From positions 1 through 64,000 of the forward strand of contig CAXUHU010000005.1 in the NCBI GenBank assembly GCA_964250925.1: 64,000 nt of DNA, in the 5' to 3' direction. This document shows positions 44,628-53,820 of the stretch, in pieces (position 1 is the first letter of the stretch; each line of letters opens with the position of its first letter). Under the pieces are notes generated by a model. That model ran no database searches. It was not told the DNA's origin and worked only from the letters and a program-made list of their open reading frames with translations. The DNA comes from BOG-908 sp964250925 (lineage in GTDB: Bacteria > Pseudomonadota > Alphaproteobacteria > Acetobacterales > Acetobacteraceae). A program made the position numbers and the translations under genes.

Positions 44628-45750
44628 TTACGCGGCAGCGTGCCGACGTATGCGCCTCGGCCGGGTCGCGTTGCCGGTGATGTCGGTGCCGCCGTGCCCA
44701 TCGGCGTGCAGACCGAAATCGGCTTTCGTGAGGTGGCCGGCGAAGGCGAGCGTATCCACGGCCGCGTGGGCGCTGTCGTACAGTGTCAGCGTGCCGTGGC
44801 CGTAGCTGAGCGACGTGGCCTGGACGCCTCCACATCGATCAGGTCGCCGTTGCCGAAGCCGTGCACCGTGCTGCTCACCTGTCCCGGATCGGCCAAGCGC
44901 AGCGTGCCGGACGCAAAGGCAAGGCTAGCGATGCCGACGGCGCCGTTCAGCGTCAACGCGGCGCTAGCGCCACCGTAACCGTGCCTGCGCCGGAGATGGC
45001 GCCGGTCAGCGTCCAGCGCGCGTGCGCGTCCTTGGTGATCGTGGAAAAGCCGGCGACCAGCGTGCCGAACCCGCTCAGCGTGCCCACCGCCAGGCCGGCC
45101 AGCTCCAGCGTGTCGGGTGCGGCACTGTTGGCCGGCACCCCCACTCGTATAAATGCCGTTTCCGCCGTTACCGCCGACGATCCTACCCACATCCCTGTTG
45201 GTGAACGTGCTTGCACCGTTCAACACCAGACCTGTAACGCCGGCTGTGCGTCATAGTAGAAGCCGAGGCTGACGGGCACCGCTCCTCCGGCAATGACGTC
45301 AGCGTTTCTCGATGTACCGACGCCCACAATCTGAACACCAGCGCCGCTAAACTTGCCGCCCGTCACTGTTCCACAATTCGTGAGGCTGCCGCCGGCTAGG
45401 AAGCTGACTCCAAAGGCTCCGCCGAACTGAACGACAGCGCTGAGAAAGATGTTGCCGGCCGAAATTATACCTTTGACTAACCAGCGTGCCTCCATCCTGT
45501 GATTAACCAGCGTGCCTCCATCCTGGAACACGATGCCGTCGCCACCCGCGCCACCGCTGCCATATGGGTTTACCGCATCACCGCCGTTTCCGCCGATGGC
45601 GGTTGCTGTATTGGTCACCTTGGCCGAGGTTTCGACCACCACGCCGACCGCACCGTCTCCCCCAACTACCACCGTGCCCACCATTGCCACCCTGTATCAG
45701 TCCATGATTGCTGAGGTGCCGGATACAAAGTCCACACCTGGCGGCGCTGG
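44628..45750 (-). pseudogene. Frameshifted remnant of a glycine-rich beta-strand-repeat (autotransporter-like) protein
   Basis: Pieces of one large surface protein appear in sequence on the minus strand but in different frames. They read NHGLIQGGNGGHGG near 45700, then TNTATAIGGNGGDA (to 45220), NRDVGRIVGGNGGNGIY (to about 45150), LELAGLAVGTLSGFG and TLTGAISGAGTVTV (to 44953), LTLNGAVGIASLAFASGTL (to about 44830), and SLSYGHGTLTLYDS to GGTDITG before a stop at 44628. At least four frameshifts are needed. The order matches the C-terminal region of extracellular beta-strand-repeat proteins. Only about 350 residues remain, and no upstream passenger or translocator is present. Some shifts could be sequencing errors, because a gap and homopolymers lie nearby. 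Confidence 0.75.
45476..45525. repeat. 25-bp tandem duplication inside the pseudogene
   Basis: TAACCAGCGTGCCTCCATCC occurs twice, 25 bp apart, differing only at the left edge. It adds about eight codons to the remnant. Confidence 0.8.
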
Positions 45751-45996
45751 AGCTAGGACATCGGTATGGCCGCAGAGTGCCAGAGCTGCCGAGCAACGTC
45801 GGAGACCTTTTTGCGTGGTGGTCGACTGGTCGACTGATAAAGCACGCCACATATTGGCCAGAACCACCAACAGAAATTATTCATGCGCCCGAAACCAGTT
45901 GTGATCTGGTAAGAGATGTTGGCACGTCGATTGCTGCTGTGGGTTGGCCTTAGTCCAGCGTCGACAGGCATGGGCTGGGCTAGGAGGAGTGCGCCA

Positions 45997-47100
45997 ATGA
46001 AGCGTTTGCCAACCCTGGCACTTGCCCTGCTAACCTGGCCGGCCCTGTTGCGCGCAGAGGTGGTGGCGACGCAGGTCAAGCCACAATCGGTGACCGTGAC
46101 ACCGGCGCAGCGCGGCCGGATCATCGAAACGGCGAGCGTGACGGGTACCCTAGTACCGCGCGAGGAAATCCTGGTCAGCCCGCAGGTGGATGGCGTGGCG
46201 ACCACGGCGATCCTGGCCGAGGAGGGCGACACCGTGCGCGCCGGCCAGGTTCTGGCGCGGCTGTCGCGTGAGGCGCTGGATGCGATGATGGCACAGAACA
46301 CCGCTCAAATCGCCCGCGACGAGGCGGCGGTGGCCGAAGCCGAGGCGTCGCGCGTGGAGGCCGATGCGGCGTTCGCGCGCTCGCGCGATCTGATCCGGAC
46401 GGCGACCGCCTCGCGCGAGACGTACGACACGCGGCAGGCCGCGGCGCTCACGGCTGCGGCCCGCGTCGTCTCGGCCAAGGCCGATCTGGCCTATGCGCAT
46501 GCGCAGCGGCAGGAGTTGAGCGTCAAGATTGCCAATACCGACATCAAGGCTCCGGTTGCGGGGCTGATCAGCCGGCGGGTGGCCCGGCTGGGCTCGGTGG
46601 TCAGCATGAACGGCGATCCACTCTTCCGCATCATCAGCGACGGTGCGATCGAGTTGGAGGCGGACGTGCCGGAGAGCGTACTGGCCAAGCTGCGCGTGGG
46701 CCAGCATGCCAAACTGGACATGGCGGGCGACGTCCATCGCACCGGCACCATCAGGCTGGTGTCGCCGGAGATGAACCGGCTGTCGCGGCTGGGCCGCATA
46801 CGGATCGCGATCGATGCGGGCGGGGGCGGTCTGGTTCTGGGCGGCTTCGGGCGCGCGGTGATCCAGACTGCGCAGCATGACGGTGTTCTGGTGCCGCTAT
46901 CGGCCGTGCAGTTCGAGTTGGATGGCCCGCATGTGCAGGTGGTGCAGAACGGCGTGGTGCAGACCCGCGCGGTTGCTCTCGGTTTGCGCGCCGAAGGCCA
47001 AGCCGAAATCCTGCAAGGCGTCGTTCCCGGCCAATCCATCATCGCCCTCTCCGGCACCTTCGTGCGGGACGGCGACCGGGTGACTGCCGTAAACGAGTAA
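45997..47100 (+). CDS. RND efflux periplasmic adaptor subunit (membrane fusion protein)
   Basis: The product is about 367 aa from the ATG at 45997, with AGGAGG upstream. A signal peptide (KRLPTLALALLTWPALLRAE) precedes a lipoyl-like barrel (LVSPQVDGVATTAILAEEGD), an alpha-helical hairpin rich in Ala/Glu/Arg (about 90-180), and beta-barrel and membrane-proximal domains (IKAPVAGLISRRVARLGS). It bridges the pump to an outer-membrane channel. No acylation cysteine is seen. The RND pump gene follows 52 bp later, with a T-rich hairpin repeat between them. The TolC-type channel is not in the window. Confidence 0.93.
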   Translation: MKRLPTLALALLTWPALLRAEVVATQVKPQSVTVTPAQRGRIIETASVTGTLVPREEILVSPQVDGVATTAILAEEGDTVRAGQVLARLSREALDAMMAQNTAQIARDEAAVAEAEASRVEADAAFARSRDLIRTATASRETYDTRQAAALTAAARVVSAKADLAYAHAQRQELSVKIANTDIKAPVAGLISRRVARLGSVVSMNGDPLFRIISDGAIELEADVPESVLAKLRVGQHAKLDMAGDVHRTGTIRLVSPEMNRLSRLGRIRIAIDAGGGGLVLGGFGRAVIQTAQHDGVLVPLSAVQFELDGPHVQVVQNGVVQTRAVALGLRAEGQAEILQGVVPGQSIIALSGTFVRDGDRVTAVNE

Positions 47101-47140
47101 GTTTTGCGTCTTTTCTCAAAAAGAAGCGGTTTCTGTCTTC
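47098..47140 (+). repeat. T-rich hairpin repeat between adaptor and pump genes
   Basis: TAAGTTTTGCGTCTTTTCTC is followed by AAAAAGAAGCGG. It lies within the 52-bp spacer of an operon, so if it is a terminator it would attenuate pump expression. Confidence 0.5.
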
Positions 47141-47152
47141 AAGGTGCAGCTC

Positions 47153-50100
47153 ATGGCCTTTAACATTTCCGGCGCCTCGATCCGCAACCCGATCCCCTCC
47201 CTGGTCCTGTTCACCGTCCTGATCGTGCTGGGCATTGCGGCCTTCCGCGCCATCCCGATTACCAACTCCCCTAACATCGACATCCCGTTCGTCGTCGTCA
47301 CCATCACCCAGTCGGGCGCGTCGCCGGCCGAGCTGGAGACGCAGGTGACCAAGAAGGTGGAAGATGCGGTGGCCAGCGTGACCGGCGTGAAGCACATCAC
47401 GTCGACGGTGACGGACGGCGCCTCCACGACTGAGATCGAGCTCAGGCTTGAGATCAGCTCCGACCGCGCGCTCAACGACGTGCGCGATGCGATTTCGAAG
47501 ATACGCACCGACCTGCCGCACACGATAGACGAGCCGGTGATCGAGCGGGTTGACTTTTCCTCGCAGCCGATACGCACGTATGCGGCGAGTGCGGCGGGCA
47601 TGACGCTGGCGCAGCTCTCGTGGTTCGTGGACGATACCGTTGCGCGCGACCTGCAGGGGATCAACGGCGTGGGCCGCGTGCAGCGCATCGGCGGGGTGAC
47701 GCGCGAAGTGCAGGTGGTGCTGGACCCCGACCGCCTCTCCGCGCTGGGCATTACGGCGGGCGACGTGAACCAGCAGGTGCAGGCGACCAGCGTGGACCTG
47801 GCCGGCGGCCGCGGCGAGCTCGGACACCGCGAACAGTCGATCCGCACACTGGCGGGGGCCACAACACTGCGCGGTTTGGCCAACACCCGCATCGTGCTGC
47901 CGGGCGGGCGCGAGGTGCGACTGGAGGACATGGGCGCCGTACGCGACGGGGTGGAGGAGCCGCGCTACTTTGCGCAATTGAACGGCACTACACCGGTGGT
48001 GGCGTTTCGCATTTACCGCAGCAAGAACAGCAGCGACGTCGACGTGGCAAAACGCGTGGAGGCGCACATTGCGGCGCTGGGCCAGGCGCACCCCAACGTC
48101 GGCTACACGCTGATCGACGACAGCGTGCGCTACTCGGTTGGCGGCTACAACTCCGCGATGGAGGCGCTGATCGAGGGCGCGTTGCTGGCCACGCTGGTGG
48201 TGTTCGTTTTCCTGCGCGACTGGCGCGCCACGCTGCTCTCCGCGGTGGCCCTGCCGCTGTCGGTGCTGCCGGCTTTCGCGGCGATGCTGCTGATGGGCTT
48301 CACGCTGAACTTCATCAGCCTGCTGGCGATCACGCTGGTGACCGGCATCCTGGTCGACGACGCGATCGTCGAGATCGAGAACATCGTCCGCCACATCAAC
48401 ATGGGCAAGAAGCCTTACGAGGCGGCGATAGAGGCGGCCGACGAGATCGGCCTGGCGGTGATCGCGATCACGCTGACGATCTGCGCGGTGTTCGCGCCGG
48501 TCAGTTTCATGGGCGGCATATCGGGACAGTATTTCAAGCAGTTTGGCTTGACGGTGACCGCGGCCGTGCTGGCCTCCCTGCTGGTGGCGCGCCTGCTGAC
48601 GCCGCTGATGGCGGCCTATCTGCTGAGCCCACGAGCGGTGGCGCATCAGGAGCGCGAAGGGCCAATGGTGCGCGCCTATGCCCGGTTCCTGGCGATGACG
48701 CTGCGGCACCGCGGCATCACCCTGGCTGTCGGCCTGGTGTTCTTCGTGCTGTCCATCTGGTCCACCAGCCTGCTGCCCACGGGCTTCATACCCGCCGAGG
48801 ACCGCTCACGCGTGGTGGTGTCGGTCGAATTGCCGCCAGGGTCCCGGCTGGAAGACACCAGGCTCAAGACCGACGAGATTGCCGCCGACTTCCTGAGGAT
48901 ACCGGAGGTGGTTTCGGTGTTCGTGATCGGTGGCACCACGCCCACCGGGGACAGCGACGAGGTGCGCCGCGCCGACATCACGGTGAACTTGAAGCAGAAA
49001 GGCCAGCGCAGCCGCACGCAAAAGCAGATCGAGGAGGATCTGTCTGCCCACCTGGCCAACATTCCCGACGTGCGCGGCTACTACGTGAACGGCCGTGGCG
49101 AGCGGGAGCTGTCCGTCACCGTGCTGAGTGACGACCCGGCGGCCCTGGAGACCGGGATCGCGCATCTGGAGGCGGCTATGCGCCGGATTCCGGGCTTTAC
49201 CAACGTCGCTGCCAGCACCGGGTTGGACGGGCCCCAGATACTGGTGACGCCGCGTATCGACGAGGCGGCGCGCTACGGCATTTCGACCGAGGCGATTTCG
49301 ACCGCGGTGCGCATCGCAACGCTGGGCGACATCTCGGCCAACCTGGCCAAGTTCCGCGACGGACAGCGGCTGATACCGATTAGGGTGCAAACGGACCTGG
49401 CCTTGCGCCAGGACGTGCACGCGATAGAGACGCTGCCGGTGACGGGTGCGACCGGCCTGGCCGTGCCGCTTTCGGCCGTGGCCGACATCACGCTTGGGCA
49501 GGGCCCGTCGTCGATCCAGCGCTACGACCGGCAGCGCCAGGTGGTGTTGGGCGCCGACCTGTCGGGCGGCCTGGCTCTGGGTGCTGCGCTGGCCAAGGTC
49601 AACGCGCTGCCGGAGGCGAAGAACTTGCCCGTTGGCGTGCACATACAGAACGGCGGCGATGCCGAGATCATGGACGAGGTGTTCACCGGTTTCGCGATGG
49701 CGATGGGCGTCGGGCTGATGATGGTCTTGGGACTGCTGGTGCTGCTGTTCCGTAGCGTCTTCCAGCCATTGACCGTATTGTTTTCTCTGCCGCTGTGCCT
49801 GGGCGGCGTGATCCTGGCACTGTTGCTGACCGGGCAGCCGATCAGCCTGCCGGTGGCCATCGGGATCCTGATGCTGATGGGCATCGTGACGAAGAACGCG
49901 ATCATGCTGGTGGATTTCGCGCGCGAGCGGCAGGCCCACGGCATGTCGCGGCGCGACGCGATCATTGATGCCGGCCGCAAGCGCGCACGGCCCATCGTGA
50001 TGACGACGATTGCGATGGTGGCCGGCATGGTGCCGAGCGCGTTGAGCCTGGGCGATGGGGGCGAGTTTCGCGCACCGATGGCAACCGGCGTGATCGGCGG

Positions 50101-50281
50101 ACTGATCGTCAGCACGGTGCTTTCGCTGGTGTTCGTGCCGTCGCTGTACACGGTTATGGACGGGATGTCGCGCCGGTTGGGAGGGCTATTCGGCCGCCTG
50201 CTTAACCCTGGCGCGGCACCCAGGCCGAAAGCGGCCGTCAAGGCTGTGGTCCTTCCCTCCCGAACGTTGCCCGCCGAGTAG
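47153..50281 (+). CDS. RND family multidrug efflux pump, inner-membrane transporter
   Basis: A 1042-aa AcrB/HAE1-type pump starting MAFNISGASIRNPIPS at 47153, with AAGGTG upstream; a GTG at 47144 is possible. Twelve membrane helices flank two large periplasmic loops. The proton-relay aspartates lie in GILVDDAIVEIENIV (helix 4). A second family motif, KNAIMLVDFARERQ, is in the C-terminal half, where helices 10-12 are also intact. Substrates could be drugs, solvents or lipids. It is coupled to the upstream adaptor. No TetR-type repressor gene is adjacent, so regulation is not apparent. Confidence 0.95.
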   Translation: MAFNISGASIRNPIPSLVLFTVLIVLGIAAFRAIPITNSPNIDIPFVVVTITQSGASPAELETQVTKKVEDAVASVTGVKHITSTVTDGASTTEIELRLEISSDRALNDVRDAISKIRTDLPHTIDEPVIERVDFSSQPIRTYAASAAGMTLAQLSWFVDDTVARDLQGINGVGRVQRIGGVTREVQVVLDPDRLSALGITAGDVNQQVQATSVDLAGGRGELGHREQSIRTLAGATTLRGLANTRIVLPGGREVRLEDMGAVRDGVEEPRYFAQLNGTTPVVAFRIYRSKNSSDVDVAKRVEAHIAALGQAHPNVGYTLIDDSVRYSVGGYNSAMEALIEGALLATLVVFVFLRDWRATLLSAVALPLSVLPAFAAMLLMGFTLNFISLLAITLVTGILVDDAIVEIENIVRHINMGKKPYEAAIEAADEIGLAVIAITLTICAVFAPVSFMGGISGQYFKQFGLTVTAAVLASLLVARLLTPLMAAYLLSPRAVAHQEREGPMVRAYARFLAMTLRHRGITLAVGLVFFVLSIWSTSLLPTGFIPAEDRSRVVVSVELPPGSRLEDTRLKTDEIAADFLRIPEVVSVFVIGGTTPTGDSDEVRRADITVNLKQKGQRSRTQKQIEEDLSAHLANIPDVRGYYVNGRGERELSVTVLSDDPAALETGIAHLEAAMRRIPGFTNVAASTGLDGPQILVTPRIDEAARYGISTEAISTAVRIATLGDISANLAKFRDGQRLIPIRVQTDLALRQDVHAIETLPVTGATGLAVPLSAVADITLGQGPSSIQRYDRQRQVVLGADLSGGLALGAALAKVNALPEAKNLPVGVHIQNGGDAEIMDEVFTGFAMAMGVGLMMVLGLLVLLFRSVFQPLTVLFSLPLCLGGVILALLLTGQPISLPVAIGILMLMGIVTKNAIMLVDFARERQAHGMSRRDAIIDAGRKRARPIVMTTIAMVAGMVPSALSLGDGGEFRAPMATGVIGGLIVSTVLSLVFVPSLYTVMDGMSRRLGGLFGRLLNPGAAPRPKAAVKAVVLPSRTLPAE

Positions 50282-50403
50282 CGCTACTGGCTCGCGCGCC
50301 GGGGATTGCAAGAACAGCCCATTGATACGCAATGATGATGATAGTAAAACATAGTGCTTGAGCGCTGAGGTTAATCAACCATAAGTTGCCCTGGTGGCGA
50401 CAC

Positions 50404-50426
50404 GTTCACCTCTCGAATACGTGAAC
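50404..50426. promoter_or_regulatory. Inverted repeat GTTCAC/GTGAAC upstream of hypothetical gene
   Basis: GTTCAC (50404-50409) and GTGAAC (50421-50426) are separated by 11 nt. They lie about 70 bp upstream of the 125-aa gene, in an AT-richer stretch that also holds GGTTAATCAACC. A regulator site is possible. Confidence 0.25.
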
Positions 50427-50496
50427 AATTGATTCGGCCTTTATCTCCCGGCTGTGCTGACGATGTGGCAAGTTGTTCGCAGAGACGGGGGCCCAG

Positions 50497-50871
50497 ATGA
50501 TCCGTGGTGCGATAGAGATTGCCGAAGCGACGCGCGTAGCCGGATGGATTGTTTCGTCGGCAACGCCATTACGTGGACTTCCGGTGTTGGCATTTTCGGG
50601 TTCGTCTTGCGTAGGCGCTGGAACTGTCGAGGTTTTCCGTCGGGATCTGCTGATGGCCAACCTGGGGGACGGTTACGCCGGCTTCGATTTTCCAATTGCT
50701 TTGTCTGAGGGACAGGATATCGCCTCTGTCGTGATACGGTTGGATCATTGCGACGCGGCAATCCTCCAATCCGGAACGGCGGTCGTGCGCAGCCAGGCCG
50801 AAGCGCCGGTTCTGACGCCTGCGCCGGCGAGGTCAGCGGCAAACAAAGTGTTATCGATGGCGCGCGCGTAG
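50497..50871 (+). CDS. Hypothetical protein with carbohydrate-associated beta-sandwich-like segment
   Basis: A 124-aa product from the ATG at 50497 (IRGAIEIAEATRVAGWIVSS). The core, with AGWIVSS, VLAFSGSSCVGAGTVEVFR and LGDGYAGFDFPIAL, resembles a small repeat-type domain found in bacterial polysaccharide-related proteins. I recognise the pattern but cannot name the family. There is no signal peptide. An in-frame start at 50473 would add eight residues. It is a solitary gene with unlike neighbours (RND pump upstream, lytic transglycosylase convergent). The 268 bp after it hold no gene. Confidence 0.6.
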   Translation: MIRGAIEIAEATRVAGWIVSSATPLRGLPVLAFSGSSCVGAGTVEVFRRDLLMANLGDGYAGFDFPIALSEGQDIASVVIRLDHCDAAILQSGTAVVRSQAEAPVLTPAPARSAANKVLSMARA

Positions 50872-51139
50872 AACGCGTTGGCCGGGCGACCAAGGAGCAA
50901 GCCTCAGACTGTACGCGCTTGAGTGGTGCGGCGACAACCGAGCGGCTATGTTTTCGTAAATCCACGTTGTCGTTTTGTCCGACGAGCCTGGCTGGGGGTC
51001 GACGGCGTCGACGGGAGGCCCAATCCGAACGGGTCGACGATGTTGCGCTGAAAGCATCCGACTGTAATCGTAGGCGCAGTGTTTCGTATACGGACTTCAA
51101 GCAGCAATTGCCCGCCTGTGGTTGAGCCTGCTTTGGCTC

Positions 51140-51826
51140 TCAATGCGCGAGCATGTTCTTCTGTGTGCGGCGCATATGGTCCACGCTGGCCTGGTATGGC
51201 TGAAGCAAGCCGGGTGTGGCGGAATGATAGAGCCCGGCGGCCAGCGGCCAGCTATTGCCTGAGGCGTGCAGCGCGGCCAGCAGGCTGGCGCCGTACTCGG
51301 CGTTCAGCGCCGGGTTGAACGCGTCGGCCAGTGTGGCAAAGGCGTGCGGGTGCATTTGCAGATCGACCTGCATGCAGCCGATATCGACGTAGCGTGCACC
51401 CTGCGACAGGCGCTTGGCCGTTTCGCGCGCTGCCATGGCACGCGTATCGAAAAACAGCGACTCGCCGTCCGAATTCACGCTCCAGGGCCAGGGCTGACGG
51501 TCGCCGGTGACCGGGAGAGGCCGCCCGGTCTCTACCCGGGACACCGCTGCCAACAGGCCTGGCGGCAGCCTGTGACGTGCGCTTGCTTCGGCAATGGCGA
51601 CGAGGCACAGCGCCGATTGACGCGCCATCCACAATCGGCGTCCCGCTGGCGAGACGGCCGGGGGCAGAATGCCGTCACCCAGGGTCGCGTGGCCGGATGG
51701 CGGCAGGGCCGGCTGGCTTGAGGCCGGAGCGCTCAGCAGTACCATAACCGTCGCCGCCAGGCCCCAGGCCCGGCGGCCGAAAGGTGGGCGATCAGGCCCG
51801 GGCGGGCTTCTCGTCATAGACGGCAT
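51140..51826 (-). CDS. Lytic transglycosylase-like secreted protein
   Basis: The 228-aa exported protein has a signal peptide (about 15-38, ending APASSQ) and then an SLT-like fold. A catalytic-type glutamate sits in SRVETGRPLPVTG (residue about 98). IGCMQVDLQMHPHAF and FNPALNAEYGASLL are typical of lysozyme-like transglycosylases, and YHSATPGLLQPYQ ends the fold. It would cleave peptidoglycan in the periplasm. It overlaps the 3' end of a small upstream gene by 35 bp, so it belongs to the run with the ribbon-helix-helix and queG genes. Confidence 0.82.
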   Translation of the reverse strand: MPSMTRSPPGPDRPPFGRRAWGLAATVMVLLSAPASSQPALPPSGHATLGDGILPPAVSPAGRRLWMARQSALCLVAIAEASARHRLPPGLLAAVSRVETGRPLPVTGDRQPWPWSVNSDGESLFFDTRAMAARETAKRLSQGARYVDIGCMQVDLQMHPHAFATLADAFNPALNAEYGASLLAALHASGNSWPLAAGLYHSATPGLLQPYQASVDHMRRTQKNMLAH

Positions 51827-51962
51827 AGGCCAGGCGCAGCAGGCGTTCGGCCGGGCGGTGCAACCCCGCTCGCTCGGCGTCGCCGGCCAAGGTCAGCAGG
51901 CGGTCGGCCAGCATCAGCGGGCTGACAGTGGTGTGGGCGGCAAACTCTGAGGTGGACAGCAT
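51792..51962 (-). CDS. Small hypothetical protein (56 aa)
   Basis: A 56-residue product (MLSTSEFAAHTTVSPLMLAD to RLAYAVYDEKPARA) with GGAGAA 8 nt upstream of the ATG. It is mostly helical, with no signal peptide or membrane segment and no recognised family. It overlaps the transglycosylase gene start by 35 bp and lies 70 bp below the ribbon-helix-helix gene. Conserved context suggests a real gene. Confidence 0.6.
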   Translation of the reverse strand: MLSTSEFAAHTTVSPLMLADRLLTLAGDAERAGLHRPAERLLRLAYAVYDEKPARA

Positions 51963-52032
51963 GGGATATTCTCCGCTCGGTCGGCCCGTTTTCGGGTGAG
52001 ACGACACTACGGTCTATCCAGTTTCGCAATGA

Positions 52033-52254
52033 TTAACGGCCGGGCGAATGTGTTTCGGCATCAGCAAGGGCGGCGATGCGCAGCGCCGAAGCGAGTGGCT
52101 CGGGTGGTGTGCGCTGCGCGTCGATTTCGGCGACCAGGGATGCCAGGGTGGCGCCGCGCCGCGCCGCTGCCGCCTCCAGCACGGCCCAGAACGGGGCTTC
52201 CAGCGCCACGCTGGTGCGGTGCCCGGCCAGCGAAAAACTGCGCTTGATCAGCAT
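52033..52254 (-). CDS. Ribbon-helix-helix domain protein
   Basis: A 73-aa protein starting MLIKRSFSLAGHRTSVALEA, a strand-helix-helix pattern of the RHH_4-like type (RTSVALEAPFWAVLEAAAAR, then LASLVAEIDAQR). Proteins of this group are small DNA-binding or adaptor factors. It overlaps the queG stop by 7 bp. Its role in regulating the downstream transglycosylase is a guess. Confidence 0.78.
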   Translation of the reverse strand: MLIKRSFSLAGHRTSVALEAPFWAVLEAAAARRGATLASLVAEIDAQRTPPEPLASALRIAALADAETHSPGR

Positions 52255-53300
52255 CGTCCATCAAGTTGGCCGGCAGCCCAGGCCGCTGCCTCGGCCACCA
52301 CCGGATCGGCGTCGTCGGTCAGCGACACAGCAGCCGGCCGCAATGCACGATCGCCGGAATTGCCGATGGCGGTCAACACGTTGCGCACGAAGCGGTCGCG
52401 TCCCGTCCGTTTGATCGGCGAGCCGGAAAACCGCGCCCTGAACGCCGCGTCATCTAGGACGGCCAGTTCTGCCAGGCGAGGGGCGGCCAAGTCGGCACGG
52501 GCGTGGAGTTTTTCGTCGCGTCCCGCCTGCGCGAAGCGGTTCCAGGGACAGGCGGCCAGGCAGTCGTCGCAGCCATAGATGCGGTTGCCCATCAGCGGGC
52601 GAAGGGCGTGCGGTATCGGGCCGCGATGCTCGATGGTCAGGTATGAGATGCAGCGCCTGGCGTCGAGCTGGTATGGCGCGGGAAAGGCGTTTGTTGGGCA
52701 GGCGTGCAGACAGCGCTCGCAACTGCCGCAAGCGCCCCCCGGATCGTCACTGCGCGGCAACGACAGCGTGGTGAACACCTCACCAAGGAACAGCCAGGAG
52801 CCGTGCGTTCGCGAAACGAGGTTGGTGTGCTTGCCCTGCCAGCCCAATCCAGCTTCATGGGCCAGCGGTTTTTCCATCACCGGCGCAGTGTCCACGAACA
52901 CCTTCGCCCCCCCGCCAAAACGGCTCACGACGAACTGCGCGAGGTGCTTCAGCTTGCCGCGGATCACGTCGTGGTAATCGCGATGACGGGCATAGACCGA
53001 GATGTTGCCACGGTCCGGGCGGGCCAGCGTGGCGAGCGGATCATACTCTGGCGCGTAGGATAGGCCGAGGGCGATGACCGTGCTGGCCTCGGGCCAAAGC
53101 GCCTGCGGATGGCTGCGCTGCTCGGCTCGGTCGGCAAGCCAGCCCATATCCCCGTGCCTGCCCTGCGCCAGGAACGCGCCGAGCTGGGCACGGATTTCTG
53201 GCCCCAGGTGGGCGGGTGCGAACCCCACGGCGTCGAAGCCGAGCGCCAGCGCGTGGTCGCGTATGCGGAACGCGGCCTGCGCCGTGTCAGCCGCGTCCAC
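52248..53300 (-). CDS. queG: Epoxyqueuosine reductase QueG
   Basis: A 350-aa cobalamin-dependent iron-sulfur enzyme that reduces epoxyqueuosine to queuosine in tRNA. Two ferredoxin-type clusters are clear: CGSCERCLHACPTNAF (about 184-199) and CDDCLAACPWNRF (about 240-252). The N-terminal domain has GFDAVGFA and the C-terminal HEAT-like region GRDRFVRNVLTAIGNSG. Full length. It overlaps the upstream queF by 14 bp and the downstream ribbon-helix-helix gene by 7 bp. Confidence 0.95.
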   Translation of the reverse strand: MDAADTAQAAFRIRDHALALGFDAVGFAPAHLGPEIRAQLGAFLAQGRHGDMGWLADRAEQRSHPQALWPEASTVIALGLSYAPEYDPLATLARPDRGNISVYARHRDYHDVIRGKLKHLAQFVVSRFGGGAKVFVDTAPVMEKPLAHEAGLGWQGKHTNLVSRTHGSWLFLGEVFTTLSLPRSDDPGGACGSCERCLHACPTNAFPAPYQLDARRCISYLTIEHRGPIPHALRPLMGNRIYGCDDCLAACPWNRFAQAGRDEKLHARADLAAPRLAELAVLDDAAFRARFSGSPIKRTGRDRFVRNVLTAIGNSGDRALRPAAVSLTDDADPVVAEAAAWAAGQLDGRC

Positions 53301-53820
53301 GGTAGGGGGCCACGGCCTGATCGGGGATCCATGCGCCCTGCGGCGGCGTGTTGGTCTGCCAGAATACGTCGATGGGGATGCCGCCGCGCGGATACCAGTA
53401 GGCGCCGATGCGCAGCCAGACGGGGGCGAGCAGGTCGGTCAAGCGGCTGGCGATCTGCATGGTGCACGCCTCGTGGAACGCGCCGTGGTTGCGGAAGCTG
53501 CCCAGGAACAGTTTCAGCGACTTGCTTTCGACCAGCCACGCGCCGGGGATGTAGTCGATGACGATGTGGGCGAAGTCGGGCTGCGCGGTAATGGGGCAGA
53601 GCGAGGTGAACTCGGGTGCGGTGAAACGGACGACGTAGAGTTTTCCGGCGTCGGGCGCGGGCACGCGCTCCAGCCGAGCGTCATCGGGGGTTTGCGGCCA
53701 GGCGGCCGGCTGGCCGAGTTGTGTCAGTCCGTCGATGTCCGCGGCCCGATCAGTGAAGGTGCGAGATGAGGCAGACCGCCAAGGCGAGCATGGCCGACGC
53801 CATCGTAGCCCCTGCGCCAA
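53287..53820 (-). CDS. queF: 7-cyano-7-deazaguanine reductase QueF
   Basis: Unimodular QueF reduces preQ0 to preQ1 with NADPH. The catalytic Cys is in FTSLCPITAQPDFAHIVIDY, with ESKSLKLFLGSFRNHGAFHE and the C-terminal PRGGIPIDVFWQT. The start is uncertain: the frame reaches a TTG at 53820, but homologues begin near DGLTQLGQPA, where only non-standard codons occur. The real start may be CTG or the TTG, and would overlap the upstream small gene. It is followed by queG with a 14-bp overlap. Confidence 0.9.
   Translation of the reverse strand: MAQGLRWRRPCSPWRSASSRTFTDRAADIDGLTQLGQPAAWPQTPDDARLERVPAPDAGKLYVVRFTAPEFTSLCPITAQPDFAHIVIDYIPGAWLVESKSLKLFLGSFRNHGAFHEACTMQIASRLTDLLAPVWLRIGAYWYPRGGIPIDVFWQTNTPPQGAWIPDQAVAPYRGRG

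Noticed and set aside
45916..45996. Longer start for the RND adaptor
   Set aside because: An AGGAGG site precedes the ATG at 45997, which begins a normal signal peptide.
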